Assembly (NCBI GenBank): GCA_009192285.1
Contig: WBVU01000012.1
Coordinates: 1,488,001-1,552,000 of the forward strand
Reading direction: 5' to 3'
Source: Morchella semilibera
Taxonomy: Eukaryota; Ascomycota; Pezizomycetes; Pezizales; Morchellaceae
Length of the DNA: 64,000 bases
Positions 13,601 through 23,270 of this stretch are shown one piece after another; within the stretch, counting starts at the first letter, position 1; each line of letters opens with the position of its first letter. A program made the translations under genes and the position numbers. Under the pieces are notes generated by a model. That model ran no database searches. It saw only the letters and a program-made list of their open reading frames with translations, and was not told where the DNA came from.

Positions 13601-13683
13601 CTTCGGTTGCAAAGTTAGCAAAAGTGTACAAAAATTAAGAGGGAGAAAAAAGAATCAAAGGAGAGGGGGAGAGAGAGACTTAC
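13601..13683 (-). other. Spliceosomal intron 2 of U2 snRNA gene
   Basis: 83 nt on the minus strand. It begins GTAAGT, is followed by a pyrimidine-rich tract, has a GCTAAC branch site (13619..13614) and ends CGAAG. It lies directly after TTCTTTTCAG of U2, splitting the 5' strand of stem IIa. The acceptor is chosen because it alone regenerates a fully paired stem IIa. Confidence 0.88.
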
Positions 13684-13718
13684 CTGAAAAGAACAGATAC
13701 TACACTTGATCTAAGCCA

Positions 13719-13767
13719 CTGTTTGAAAGTTAGCGATGATCAAGTCGAAAGGTGGGGGGTGACTTAC
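13719..13767 (-). other. Spliceosomal intron 1 of U2 snRNA gene
   Basis: 49 nt on the minus strand. It begins GTAAGT, has a consensus GCTAAC branch site (13734..13729) 9 nt before the end, and ends in ACAG. It splits stem I of U2 between GCCTTT and TGGCTTAG. Length and signals are the same as in protein-gene introns of this window. Confidence 0.9.
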
Positions 13768-13814
13768 AAAGGCAAAGAGAGCTGGGGAGAGAAGAAGGGA
13801 GTGGGGGAAACGGG

Positions 13815-13822
13815 TTTAAATA
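13815..13822 (-). promoter_or_regulatory. TATA-like box of the U2 gene
   Basis: TATTTAAA on the minus strand, about 32-39 nt upstream of the inferred U2 5' end, the spacing expected of a core promoter element. The region between is pyrimidine-rich on the transcribed sense. Confidence 0.6.
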
Positions 13823-15935
13823 GCTGGAGGGCGGACGTGCCAAGGATGTATTTTGGCCGCACTTAGCTAGGGATACGTGGGAATTTGGCCGCTGCGTAAT
13901 CGTGTGGAGAAATTCTTACGGCCCGATCATGATTGATCGATTGACATCGCCGCCAACATTTATAATTACCAGTATCCCGGATATCCATCCACTAGCACCA
14001 ATTCCCAATTCTCAACTGAGCTCTTCTCTACGCCCCAAACCCTCTTATCGCCTAAAATGCCCTCTTGAGAACCGATACGAGTGCTTTAGCTCACCGAGTG
14101 ACAATTCATGAGCCAAGACCGAATCTCAACTCTCTCCCGTGGCTAACATACTGCGCATCAACCACAGCCCTTTGCACCGATGCACGCGCATCGAACATCC
14201 GTACGACAGTTATTTGGCGGCCCAGAAAGCCCGGGGAGGGGGGTTCACGGCCAGTAGTGGGGCAAATTTCAGGCGTTTGTATATGTATCATCAGATCGAT
14301 GCACTGGAGCCTCTAGGCGAACTGCTGCTGGACGCATTCATTCCAATTCGTGTGGTACGGCCCATTAACTATTTAGTTTTACCTACATACTACTACTAGT
14401 ATTTCTACGTCAAAGGGGCGAGAACAAGAAGAGATAAGTCAAGCCCATAAATCACGGCATTACTGCAGGGAGGGTAATGGAGGGAAAATCCGGGGCCAAA
14501 AGAAACGAAACCTTTTCTTCCGTAAGGTAACTCAATTCTACTCTCATCCCCGGGATTAGGCCTAAGGCCTCTTGACCCTGGGTATTATTGAGGGGGCATG
14601 AGCGACCAAGTTATCTCAGTATTGATTTCATCGTCTATATGGATGATTTGGATTATTCCTTGATGACTTGATGATCTAATCAAGTCCAGGTGAAAAAGGT
14701 ATTTTTCAAAGCTTTCTGGGCCTTCTGCGATTTGTAATCGCTTCTTGGCGTATTAGAGACAACAAGACGAGATACAAAGCATGATACGTGCTAGAAATTA
14801 TTCTCTAGTCCAGCACGGTTGTCCAAATTTCAACCCGCAAACCCAAGGATGCTACCAAACCTAAATTTGTACCCATCAGTAATAACTCTTACCTCGCCCT
14901 TTATCCCCCTCTATAACACTTATAGAAATTTGCTATGGTTCTTGGAGTAAGACTAGTTATTATGAAAGAGAAACCTTTCAATTGACACGATAGCTCCCCT
15001 CTCCAGATCCTCAGCAGCAATAATACGGATCACCCCGAAGTGAAGAAACTAGCCCGAGTGCGCGGGAAATTGGAGAGGTTAGACTCGAACAACATGGCAG
15101 ATGATCAACTCTCGAAAACACTCATACAGCTGTAGCAATCCCAGGGCTATATATAGGGGCCCAGTGATATGCTCCCCCAACTATCTTGGTGCCATATCCA
15201 CGACACATATCCCAACATAACTTAAGGGTGCTAGGCACTAGGTCATGGCTTACACACACGGTTGGCAGGACTCTAAGTTCTATTCGTTAGTGTTGAAAGC
15301 ATGGCGGTATATCTAGCAGATATTGATATGTTACTGACTGGGAGTTCTTCTAGAGTCTGGACTATAACACTTACGCCTGTTTGAATTGTGTAGCAGTTAC
15401 ATGTAGGCAGGAACGCCTCCCGGACCCTTCTGCCGCCCAAACTCGCATTGAAAAGAACCAGCCCGTGAAGAAATATTAGCGCGATATATCCACTCAGCGA
15501 GTACGCTAGGGCGTCTGAGAATGGTATTTCTCCTGCCTTGCCCCCAGATACTCTATCCAGAACGGTAGCACCCTATAGACCAAGTGCACCTGGCCGAGCA
15601 TGTACTTACCTGTGCCGAGCATCTTATCTCTATAAGGATCTAGTTCAAATGATGGTAGATTAGCGCATCATTGTAGGGCAAAAATTGACCGCGGGTCCCG
15701 CACTGGCGCTAGTAATTTATGTATGTATGTATGTGTAATCAAAATGCTCTCATTGATTACACTATGTATGTACTTGCATGTATGTTTGGAAATAAGAAGC
15801 TCTTAGCTCTGGCGGGTTTGACTGGTTTTAATTCCACTATAAAACACCACACATTGTTTCCTGGTCAGCACCTGATAAAACTACATGTAGGTCCACCAAG
15901 GGATCATCATAAATCAGAATTAAAAAAAAAAATTT
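13823..15935. other. Intergenic region
   Basis: No gene recognised in about 2.1 kb. Short ORFs overlap in several frames near 13900-14400 without domain signatures. TACATGTA occurs at 15398 and 15882, and a TATG repeat at about 15719-15732. Confidence 0.5.
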
Positions 15936-16028
15936 GCCACAGTTGGGATTTGAACCCAAGATCTCCCTCACAGCTCTTTCTTCTACGTGCTGAGTTTCTG
16001 GGTATGTTAACCACTACACTACCGCGGC
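15936..16028 (-). tRNA. tRNA-like Pol III gene, isotype not assignable
   Basis: On the minus strand the ends form a complete 7-bp acceptor stem (GCCGCGG with CTGTGGC, two G-U pairs). The D-arm holds a consensus A box (TAGTGTAGTGG), the T-arm is TTGGG/CCCAA with a perfect B box (GGTTCAAATCC), and a run of ten T follows as a Pol III terminator. The middle is abnormal: only CCC/GGG pairs at the expected anticodon stem, and about 30 nt lie between, with no clear U33-anticodon. It could be an intron-containing tRNA, a decayed tRNA, or the head of a tRNA-derived SINE. A-box and B-box spacing is longer than in a simple 73-nt tRNA. Confidence 0.5.
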
Positions 16029-16378
16029 TTGTTTACAGCAGCAGAGTAGGGAATTTTAGCCCTAAAGTATGTACTGTAGTTATACTTTCTGCCAAGACCC
16101 CACTATAAAGGTGGATCTTATCAGATAACTATTGATCTTTCATTCCGTTTGAGGATAATGATGATCATCATTGACTCCCTCAGTCAAACTTCCCAATCTA
16201 CTTACCTACAGACCTTCGTGAAGTTCACTGACCACTCATTTTTTTCCTAAATAGAAAGAAGGGGGGGATAAAAAAGAAAAATCTGAAACCTAAAACCTAA
16301 AACCATAAAAGAAAAACAAAGGGATAAAGAAATTTAAATACACACACAAAAAAAAAGAGGCAAAAACACCATATATCA

Positions 16379-17071
16379 TCAATTAGGCGGATCAAACTCC
16401 CCGCACATCCAACACGCCGCCCTATCGCAGTGGGGCATGTATTCCCTTACTACTGGCATCAATAACCCCCGCACATCGGGCGTCATCACCCCTGCCGGCA
16501 TAGTGGGATCTTGTATCTCCGGCAGCAAAGGCAATATAATTCTTAGCAATCTTACCTGCCGATCCCTCATCGTCTTGATCAACATGTTCATCTTCCTCGA
16601 GAGCACACACACCCTATCCATCTTCTTCTCATGTTCCGAATGCAGATGCAACAGCATCCTCGGCATCAGTGTCCGCGCCGCCCCTCCCGGTTCCAGCCGT
16701 CTAAAGAATTGTCCCGGGATTTCCGGTGTCAGGTTGTCGATGGTCATCCCAATCGGGCGCAGGAGTGCGTCGTGGATATCTTTACGTTCACGCCACAAAA
16801 CGACCTCGACTTGCTCGTGGAACGCATTGTAGTACCCGACCGGATCGGTGGGGATGATATAGGGGCAGACGGGGCCAAAGGGGACGCTGGGGACGCCTTC
16901 TGCGGGAGGAGGGCGGTAGTAATCGTCGACTGCCAATAGTCCCAGGAAAGCATTTAGGGGGGCGGGGGGAACAAGAGGGACGGGGGGGACAGGGGGGACA
17001 GGGGGGACAGGGGGAACAGGAGGGACGGGGGGGACAGGGGGGACAGGGGGAACAGGAGGGACAGCTGCCAT
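16379..17071 (-). CDS. Hypothetical protein with N-terminal Pro-Pro-Val repeats
   Basis: Single uninterrupted frame of 230 aa. Residues 1-35 are a tandem PPV repeat encoded by a G-rich minisatellite on the plus strand. The rest is of normal composition and not repetitive: an aromatic/proline segment (DDYYRPPPAEG), a helix-forming middle (residues about 85-125) and a Leu/Met/Arg-rich C-terminal half with HLHSEHEKKMDRVCVL, ending in a CWMC-containing tail. I do not recognise a family. Open reading over 230 codons, with balanced composition after the repeat, supports a real gene. The ATG at 17071 precedes the repeats directly. No intron signals are required. The remaining 300 bp to the tRNA-like gene holds nothing recognised. 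Confidence 0.55.
   Translation of the reverse strand: MAAVPPVPPVPPVPPVPPVPPVPPVPPVPPVPLVPPAPLNAFLGLLAVDDYYRPPPAEGVPSVPFGPVCPYIIPTDPVGYYNAFHEQVEVVLWRERKDIHDALLRPIGMTIDNLTPEIPGQFFRRLEPGGAARTLMPRMLLHLHSEHEKKMDRVCVLSRKMNMLIKTMRDRQVRLLRIILPLLPEIQDPTMPAGVMTPDVRGLLMPVVREYMPHCDRAACWMCGEFDPPN
16976..17062. repeat. G-rich minisatellite coding for PPV repeats
   Basis: Tandem 9-bp-like units (GGGGGGACA and variants GGGGGAACA, GGAGGGACG) inside the hypothetical gene at 16379-17071. Units are multiples of three, so length changes would keep the frame. Confidence 0.85.
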
Positions 17072-17288
17072 TGTCTTCTTCTTTTCTTTTCTCTTTCCTT
17101 TTTATTGCGGGAGTATGAAGTAGGGGAATTTCGAAGCTTGATGATTCAATTACTCTATTCCCCCCATCACAGACAAACAGGCCAATATATGAGTCCTCTA
17201 GAACAAAGAGCCACCAAACAAAGAAGAAGGGAGAAGAAAAAAAAACATCATTGTAAAAAGCTACAAGACAGCCACAACCAACCGCATT

Positions 17289-18230
17289 CTAACACAACCC
17301 CTCCCCCTCCCCCTCCCCCTTCCCCTCCTCCTGCTCTTTCAGGCACCTCGCCAGCCACTCCGCCTCCTCCTTCATAACAGCCTCACTCCGTGGCTTTCTC
17401 TCACCGTCATTGACAGTGGGAAACTTAGGCCTGCATCTACCGCCACCACCTCTCCCAACCTGCGCATCGCCTATTACCGACTTCGTGTCCTCAAGTGTGC
17501 TCGGGTGCCGTGACTCAAGATAGTTGCGCAGCAGGTCGCCGTCGTCCGACTCCAGCATTTTGTAGATCTGGTCCTCCTCTAGGTCCTGAAACTGCCGCGG
17601 TATGATGTGCGTGTGCACATGTGGCACGCTATCTCAATCAGCCACATCCTCATTATACAATCAGCTCTGGGTCGGGGGGGGTGTCAATGATCGTTCCCGC
17701 GGGTCAATGATTGCCCGCGCCACAATCGGCTCGGCTAAGCGCCGCATCCCCAGACCCTAACCCTGTCCTGCACCCAAGAGAGAAACTCACGACTGCCCAG
17801 CAGCGGTGCCGTCTTGCATTGCGATGTTGAGTGCATCGGCCTTGTAGAGGCGCTCGACAGCCTTTCCTATCTTCTGCACGGTGAGGAAGAGATCGGTTAC
17901 CTGTGCGCAGCATCAGCACCACCGTACGTACACCTTGCTAGTAGCTCCCGAGGGGGGGGGGGGGGGAGGTGTAGGAAGGATACCTCCTCGGTACTGAGGT
18001 CCTTTAAGCGCGGCACTACGCGGTTCGGGCAGACAAGCACGTGCCCGGGGAGTAGCGGCTTGAGGTTTACGACTGCGAAGGAGTACGCAGTGCGGTAGAA
18101 GACCTGTGTGGTATGTATGTTAGCTATAGGTGTTCCATGGAGGTAGTGGAGGAAGGGGGGGAAGAGAGGCGGAGGAGACCTGTGAGGTCACAAGAAATGC
18201 GCCGAAGTAGACTGGTTTTGCGGCGGCCAT
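17289..18230 (-). CDS. HNT2: Fhit/HNT2-type bis(5'-nucleosyl) polyphosphate hydrolase (HIT family)
   Basis: Four exons (18180..18230, 17984..18103, 17791..17900, 17289..17628) give 206 aa in one frame. Introns of 76, 83 and 162 nt all follow GT-AG. The protein begins KPVYFGAFLVTSQVFYR and continues VNLKPLLPGHVLV, as in yeast Hnt2 and human Fhit. The HIT motif HVHTH is at residues 97-101, with the middle histidine (99) expected to be the nucleophile, preceded by NIAMQDGTAAGQSVP. Fhit-type enzymes cleave Ap3A and Ap4A to AMP plus ADP or ATP. The C-terminal 90 residues, charged and ending in a Gly/Glu-rich tail, match the extended tail of fungal members; total length is near Hnt2 (about 217). 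Intron 1 has the weak donor GTCTCC and is flanked by a 9-bp direct repeat. Junctions were chosen because all four exons sum to an intact frame matching the family. Confidence 0.92.
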
Positions 18231-18389
18231 TGTTGATGTCTGGAGGAGATGGGTATATAATGTAGGTAGAAGTAGGTAGAGGTGGTGGTGGGGGTTAACT
18301 TGTATACTACAATTCGTAGGTGGGGTTTGGTGCTGCCAAGACTTGAGTGTGTTTGTTTGTACTAATTGTGATGTTAATGATGATGATGG

Positions 18390-18424
<35 letters not shown>

Positions 18425-19348
18425 CTAACGACCAATTGATGTTTTAGTGGGTAGTAGAAGATTTGGAAGTGGTTGCCTGGGTTGTATGTACTTGATTACT
18501 GAACATCTGAAGGCATCAATATCATCATTGTAAATTACATATGCACTGGTAGCGTTTGGGCTCCCCAGATTATTGCATCACATATACCATCCAAGTACAA
18601 CTCTATATACATACTTATATAGTATAAGAATACGCCCCCTCCAATATATATATACATGTTTATATACAAAGTGCCATCCCCCAGAACGAGTACATACTTC
18701 CCATTCCCAAGTCCTAGGTACATGTAGGTACATATCTACATTTATTACCAACGCCCCCCTCTCCACATGTACATACCAATAGCCACTACATCCGTCTGTC
18801 ACCAAGTACTTAAAAATCGAAACGCCGGGTCTTTTACCAACCTCACCCACCCCCCCCCCCTTTCCCCCACCCCAGTCCCCCAGTCCCCCAGTCACTGCCG
18901 TATGTGATCCGTTGATCTTCTGGTATGTACTCTACTCATTTTTAAAAGGGACAAAAAAAAAACCTACTATGCTACATAAATAAACACTACATAAACCTCA
19001 GCCATACGATATGACTCGCTGTCTTTCTCGCACCGCTCCGTCCCGCATAGACAATGCACGTTAAATCCAAGCCGTCTCCGCTCTGCCCGCATATATAGTT
19101 TCAAAGGGCCCAGTGACCGAAAGCCCATAAAATCCACGTCAACAAAAGTCCATAGAAAAAAATTGCGGGGAAATAAACGAAAAAAGAAAAAAGAAAGAAA
19201 GAACAGCAAAATAGCAAAAAATAAAAAACCGAGAAAACCCTCTTCCCAAATTACCCCCATTTTTTTTTCCCTCTTCTCTTTAGAGAAAAAGAGAGGAAAA
19301 AAGAAACCCACGCACACATATAAGCCTACAGTCATGAAAAAGGAGGAA
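18231..19348. other. Intergenic region between HNT2 and cystathionine beta-lyase
   Basis: Upstream region of HNT2 and 3' flank of the beta-lyase gene. Contains a GAT/ATG trinucleotide repeat, AT/TA microsatellite patches near 18640-18660, a TACATGTA copy (18719), a C-run near 18846, and an A/T-rich purine tract near 19160-19310. No gene recognised. Confidence 0.55.
18370..18424. repeat. (TGA)n trinucleotide microsatellite
   Basis: About 55 bp of near-perfect TGA/GAT repeats with one or two interruptions, upstream of HNT2. Confidence 0.9.
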
Positions 19349-20865
19349 CTATTCCAACCCCAGGACAAGGCCATCAGAAGGCTTTCCCGCACGAATGCCG
19401 TCAACTTTGACGGTGACGGCGCCGGCCTGGACGAGTGCGGTGCGGAGGTCGTCGATTAGGTCGTCAACGCTGTTTGGGTTATTAGTATTGGGTTAATTGG
19501 GGGTATGTGGGAGGGGCGTAATTGGGAATTGGGGGTAAAGAAGGGAGGAATCAGATATAGACTTACTCTTCGATACCAACACAGAGGCGGATGATATCCT
19601 CAGGCATGTTGCGTTCTGCCCTCGTCTTCGCATCGATACTAGCATGGGACATACGGCTGCCACCCTCATTAGCAAAATCACCCACCACCACCGCCGCCGC
19701 CGGCCAAACTAACAAAAGCATACATCTCCAGGGGAAAAAAAAGGAGGGTTACTCACCATGGCATACTAATCAAACTATTAACACACCCAAAGCTCACGCT
19801 AATCGCCCACAATCTTGTCGCCTCCACGACCCTCTCACTCACGCTAACATCCCCCGTTTCAAAGCTAAGCACGGCTCCGGCGCCCCTCGCCATACTCCAG
19901 TGGAGATCATACTGCGGATGACTCTTCAGCCCTGGATACCGCACCTTGAACCCCAAGTTCTCCAAGAACGCCGCGATCGCCATCGCATTCGCCTGCTGGC
20001 GCTCCATACGCACGCCCAACGTTTTTACGCCGCGCAGAAGCAGCCAGGAGTCGAACGGCGAGAGCCCGCAGCCCGACGCATTGATCGTGAAGTACAGACG
20101 CTCCCCAAGACTCAGGTCGTTGACGGCAATGACGCCGGCCATGAGGTCGTGGTGGCCAGAAAGATACTTTGTCCCGGATTCATAGACGATATCCGCGCCG
20201 AGCTCCAGAGGGTTGAGAAGCCACGGGCTCATCATCGTATTATCGACACACACCACCGCCTTTGGTGCCACTCCATGAGCCGCCGCCGCCACGGCCGAAA
20301 TATCCACAATTTTAATGAGCGGATTGGTTGGGGACTCCAGTAGGACCATAGCGGTCTTCTCGCTGAGCACCGTCTTCACCGCCTCCACATCCGTCGTATC
20401 AACATGGTGCACGACGATACCCCCATGATTTGACAGATATGTAAGAAGCCTATTTGTACCACCGTAGAGGTCGTCGCCAGTGACGACCTCATCGCCAGGA
20501 CGGAGGAGGCGAGTAATGACGTCGAGGGCACCCATGCCAGAAGAGACGACGAGGGCGCGGGCAGCGGCCATTATCTTTGCGAGGTGGCGCTCGAGGTGTG
20601 AGCGTGTGGGATTGCCGGAACGCGTGTAGTCGTACTCGAGGCCGCCGGAGTTTGAGGTCTGCTTGAAGGTTGCAGTCTGGTAGATTGGCATTGATGAGGA
20701 GTTATATTGGTCCGAGTGCTCGGTGTAGACGAGTTCAGTTGCGAGGGCATATTTGCGACCGTTTGTGGGTGTTGAGGGGGCGGGGGTGGGGGGGAGGTCA
20801 TGGCCGGAGAGGTCAAGCTTTTGGAGGGAGGCACCTAGGGTGGCGGGCTTATTTGGTTGCGACAT
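19349..20865 (-). CDS. STR3: Cystathionine beta-lyase
   Basis: Three exons (19757..20865, 19567..19656, 19349..19469), introns of 100 and 97 nt with GTGAGT/GTAAGT donors, give 439 aa in frame. This is a PLP-dependent Cys/Met-metabolism enzyme (fold type I): MPIYQTATF near residue 60, YDYTRSGNPTR at about 78-88, the phosphate-binding SSGMGALD at about 108, VCVDNTMMSPW with Asp208, and the Schiff-base lysine at 233 in ESGTKYLSGH. The C-terminal exons add RMSHASIDAKTRAER and DIIRLCVGIED, the usual end of fungal beta-lyases (Met-2/Str3) rather than gamma-synthases. It cleaves cystathionine to homocysteine, pyruvate and ammonia in methionine synthesis. The N-terminal 40 residues are Pro/Thr-rich with no obvious targeting signal. 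Beta-lyase rather than gamma-lyase is inferred from overall resemblance. Confidence 0.9.
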
Positions 20866-23270
20866 TATGTTGGGGGGGTGGGGGGTGGAAGTGCAGTCTG
20901 TTGAAGAAGTGTGAGTATAATGTGATAATGGAGGTGAATATAGATGCGATGCGAGTATAGATAGATATGAGTATAGATGAGTGAATGCAAATGTGAATGT
21001 GAGATGGGAATGGGAATGGGAATAGACGATAGAACAAGCTTGGATATCACATACAGAACAGAATGAGTAGAAGTGTAAGAGCAGTCAATATTGAGCGGGC
21101 AGGCGGGCAGAGATGATATGTAATTAGTCATACTCACAGGTTACCAAATCTCGGGAGCAAATGATGTGATGCGATGTGGTTAAATTCGAGGGGCCAAATC
21201 AGATCAGATCAGATCAAGTCAGGTCAAGTCAGATCCAGACCAGAGTCCCAGGGAGTCCAGTCAGTTCAGATTTTGGTTTTTGGTTTTTGTTTGTTGGAAT
21301 GGTGTTGTTGGGATGGTGTGGGTGTGGTGTGGGGGTGTGTGTGGAGAAGTTGAATTGTCGGTTGATGAGGTTGACCGTTTTTCCCTTCCTCTTTTCCCCC
21401 TCCTCTTCCTCTTCTCCATCTTTCTACGCTAAGCACGCAATTGCTAAACCCTGGACATGGCTAGTACAACTACGGTAGGAGATCTGCGCGCCGTTGACTT
21501 TACATAGAGAGAATAAGAGTTTGGTGTCTGCTACATGTGTCTAAGTGAGGCACGAAACCACCAACCGCCAACTGCAGCCCCACGTCACCGACGATAGCTA
21601 CAGCTCTCTGCCCTGCTAAGCTGCTTATTGCATACACAGAAAAACCCCGTCATGGCTAACTTTTTGTATGGCATGCAATACCTATAGCTACAGCTCAATA
21701 AGCTACCCCAGCCACACCCATCACATCGCAACCAGAAAAGAAAGTAAGAATAAGCACCGGCCTAGCTAATCCAGATCTCCGAGGCCGCCTTGTCCTGTGT
21801 AACAACGATGAGGAAGGAGTTCGTGGGTTTGCCCCCGGGGGGGGGGGGGCGAGGCCTAGGGCGTCAATGATTTGCCGGTAGGATTCGCAATTGCGACGAC
21901 TACATAAAAATCCCCGCCACGGGATCACTGTGTCCATTGATGCGTTATATCGCCCACGACAGCAGAGTAAAGAGGTATTACCAGCGTCCGATAGCCCTAG
22001 TCAATTAGGTAAAGACACCCTTCTCAAAACGTACCCCAAGCCCAACCTCCCACCCTATGCAAAAAAAAGAAAGAAAATCCAACCCGATACCTCTACCAAC
22101 GATATGGGGCGCAAAAAATTGGACCATGTATATATATATATATATGCACATTCTTTAAAGGTGCCCATGGAAATTCCCACCCCCCCCCCACCCCCCGTTT
22201 ATGTGAATGCACGAACGCACTCCGGAGGCGTCGACTATATATTGGCGCATTGATGCTGGCAGGGGTGAAATTTGGCGATAGTACGACCTCGAGAGAACTA
22301 GTGAGAGTAGAATAAAAACCTATACCCGTCCGTACAGTTCACATCACCTATCTCCAGGTATCTGCCCGTCTAATTCATACCCTGATTGCGTTCCCCCACG
22401 TTCCCGCCCAGACAACCACTTTCCAGGGCCTGTGCTATCAGTGTCTTGAGAAGTCCGAATAACGGCCGACCTCTAAAAGATTAGAGTGAGATCAGTAGCC
22501 GACATGATTAACCCGTAGACTGGAGTATCCATGGCCAATATAACCGTAGATCGTATATTAGGATAAGGTGGCGGGCGGTATATATATATACGCACATGTA
22601 TATATGGCCATGGTAGGGTTAGTGTGGTTTGGGGGGGGGGGGGTTTGTGTGTGTGTGTGTGCTACTAGAAGGTACCGATATAGGAGAGATTAATATCACC
22701 ATGGAATGGGGTTTGGGGTTGTCCCCGGATGAACTGTTTAAAAGTGGCGAGACCTTCAAGTTAAATCAACAAAAGGGGGAGGAGTCCCAGTTTGTGAATC
22801 TTGACAGATATAAACACAGGGCTGGGGTTCATTGATACATCAGCGCCTGTTCGAGTTCAGAACTGTCGAACATAAGTTAGCGTTGTTGCAGGGTGGGTTA
22901 GTGAAGCCAAACGAGTGATAATCCATGATTTACCAGTGGCTCAACTTCCTGCAAGGCGAAAACAATTTGTAGGAGCAGGACCTTTTAGGAACACTAAAAT
23001 AGTAAAAATAGATGGACTATTAAACTCTGGTGATATCATCTATGCTCTTTGGGAGTTATCGGCCGGAACCCGTAGAGTGATATCTCATGACCCATGCACA
23101 AACTCTTTATTTGCGGTGTATCCCGCCCGCACTCCAGTCCATCTAAAGCGCCAACCTGAAAGACACTACATAAAATCGACGGCACGTACACACACAGTAC
23201 ACATAGTACACACAGTACACATAGTACACACAGTACACATAGTATATACAAATGTTCGTTCGCCTAGTCT
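20866..23270. other. Intergenic region
   Basis: No supported gene. Holds pyrimidine/purine strand-biased tracts near 20890-21030, a short direct repeat of AGATC/AGTCA elements at 21198-21240, G/C homopolymers near 21837, 22183 and 22629, AT dinucleotide repeats at 22132-22144 and 22581-22590, and a GTACACA-type repeat ending close to the aldo-keto reductase stop codon. Confidence 0.5.
23190..23252. repeat. Short tandem repeat of CACAGTACACATAGTA units
   Basis: About four copies of a 16-18 bp unit alternating CACAGTACACA and TAGTACACA, lying about 20 bp beyond the stop codon of the aldo-keto reductase. The copies are contiguous without spacers, so it is a simple tandem repeat. Confidence 0.85.

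Larger units (their letters stand above)
13474..13783 (-). ncRNA. U2: U2 spliceosomal snRNA, interrupted by two introns
   Basis: Read on the minus strand, three exons (about 13783..13768, 13718..13684, 13600..about 13474) join into a U2 snRNA of about 178 nt. Exon 1 ends CTCTTTGCCTTT and exon 2 starts TGGCTTAGATCAAG, together the invariant ascomycete U2 5' region. Exon 2 carries GTGTAGTATCTG, which pairs with intron branch sites. Exon 2 ends TTTTCAG and exon 3 starts TCTAATCACTGAAA; only after joining do UUUCAGU and ACUGAAA form a perfect 7-bp stem IIa. Exon 3 then has a GGUC-UACG-GACC hairpin (stem IIb), a pyrimidine-rich UUCUUCUUUUGGG as candidate Sm site, a stem III candidate closed by UGC-UUGC-ACA, and stem IV with the CCGGCAUUACACUGCCG loop region. 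Unspliced, the stem I and branch-recognition region is broken. A TATA-like box lies about 32 nt upstream. Exact 5' and 3' ends are inferred by comparison. Confidence 0.93.

Noticed and set aside
23190-23252. Regular repeats that could be read as a CRISPR array
   Set aside because: Units are contiguous with no unique spacers, and the genome is fungal.
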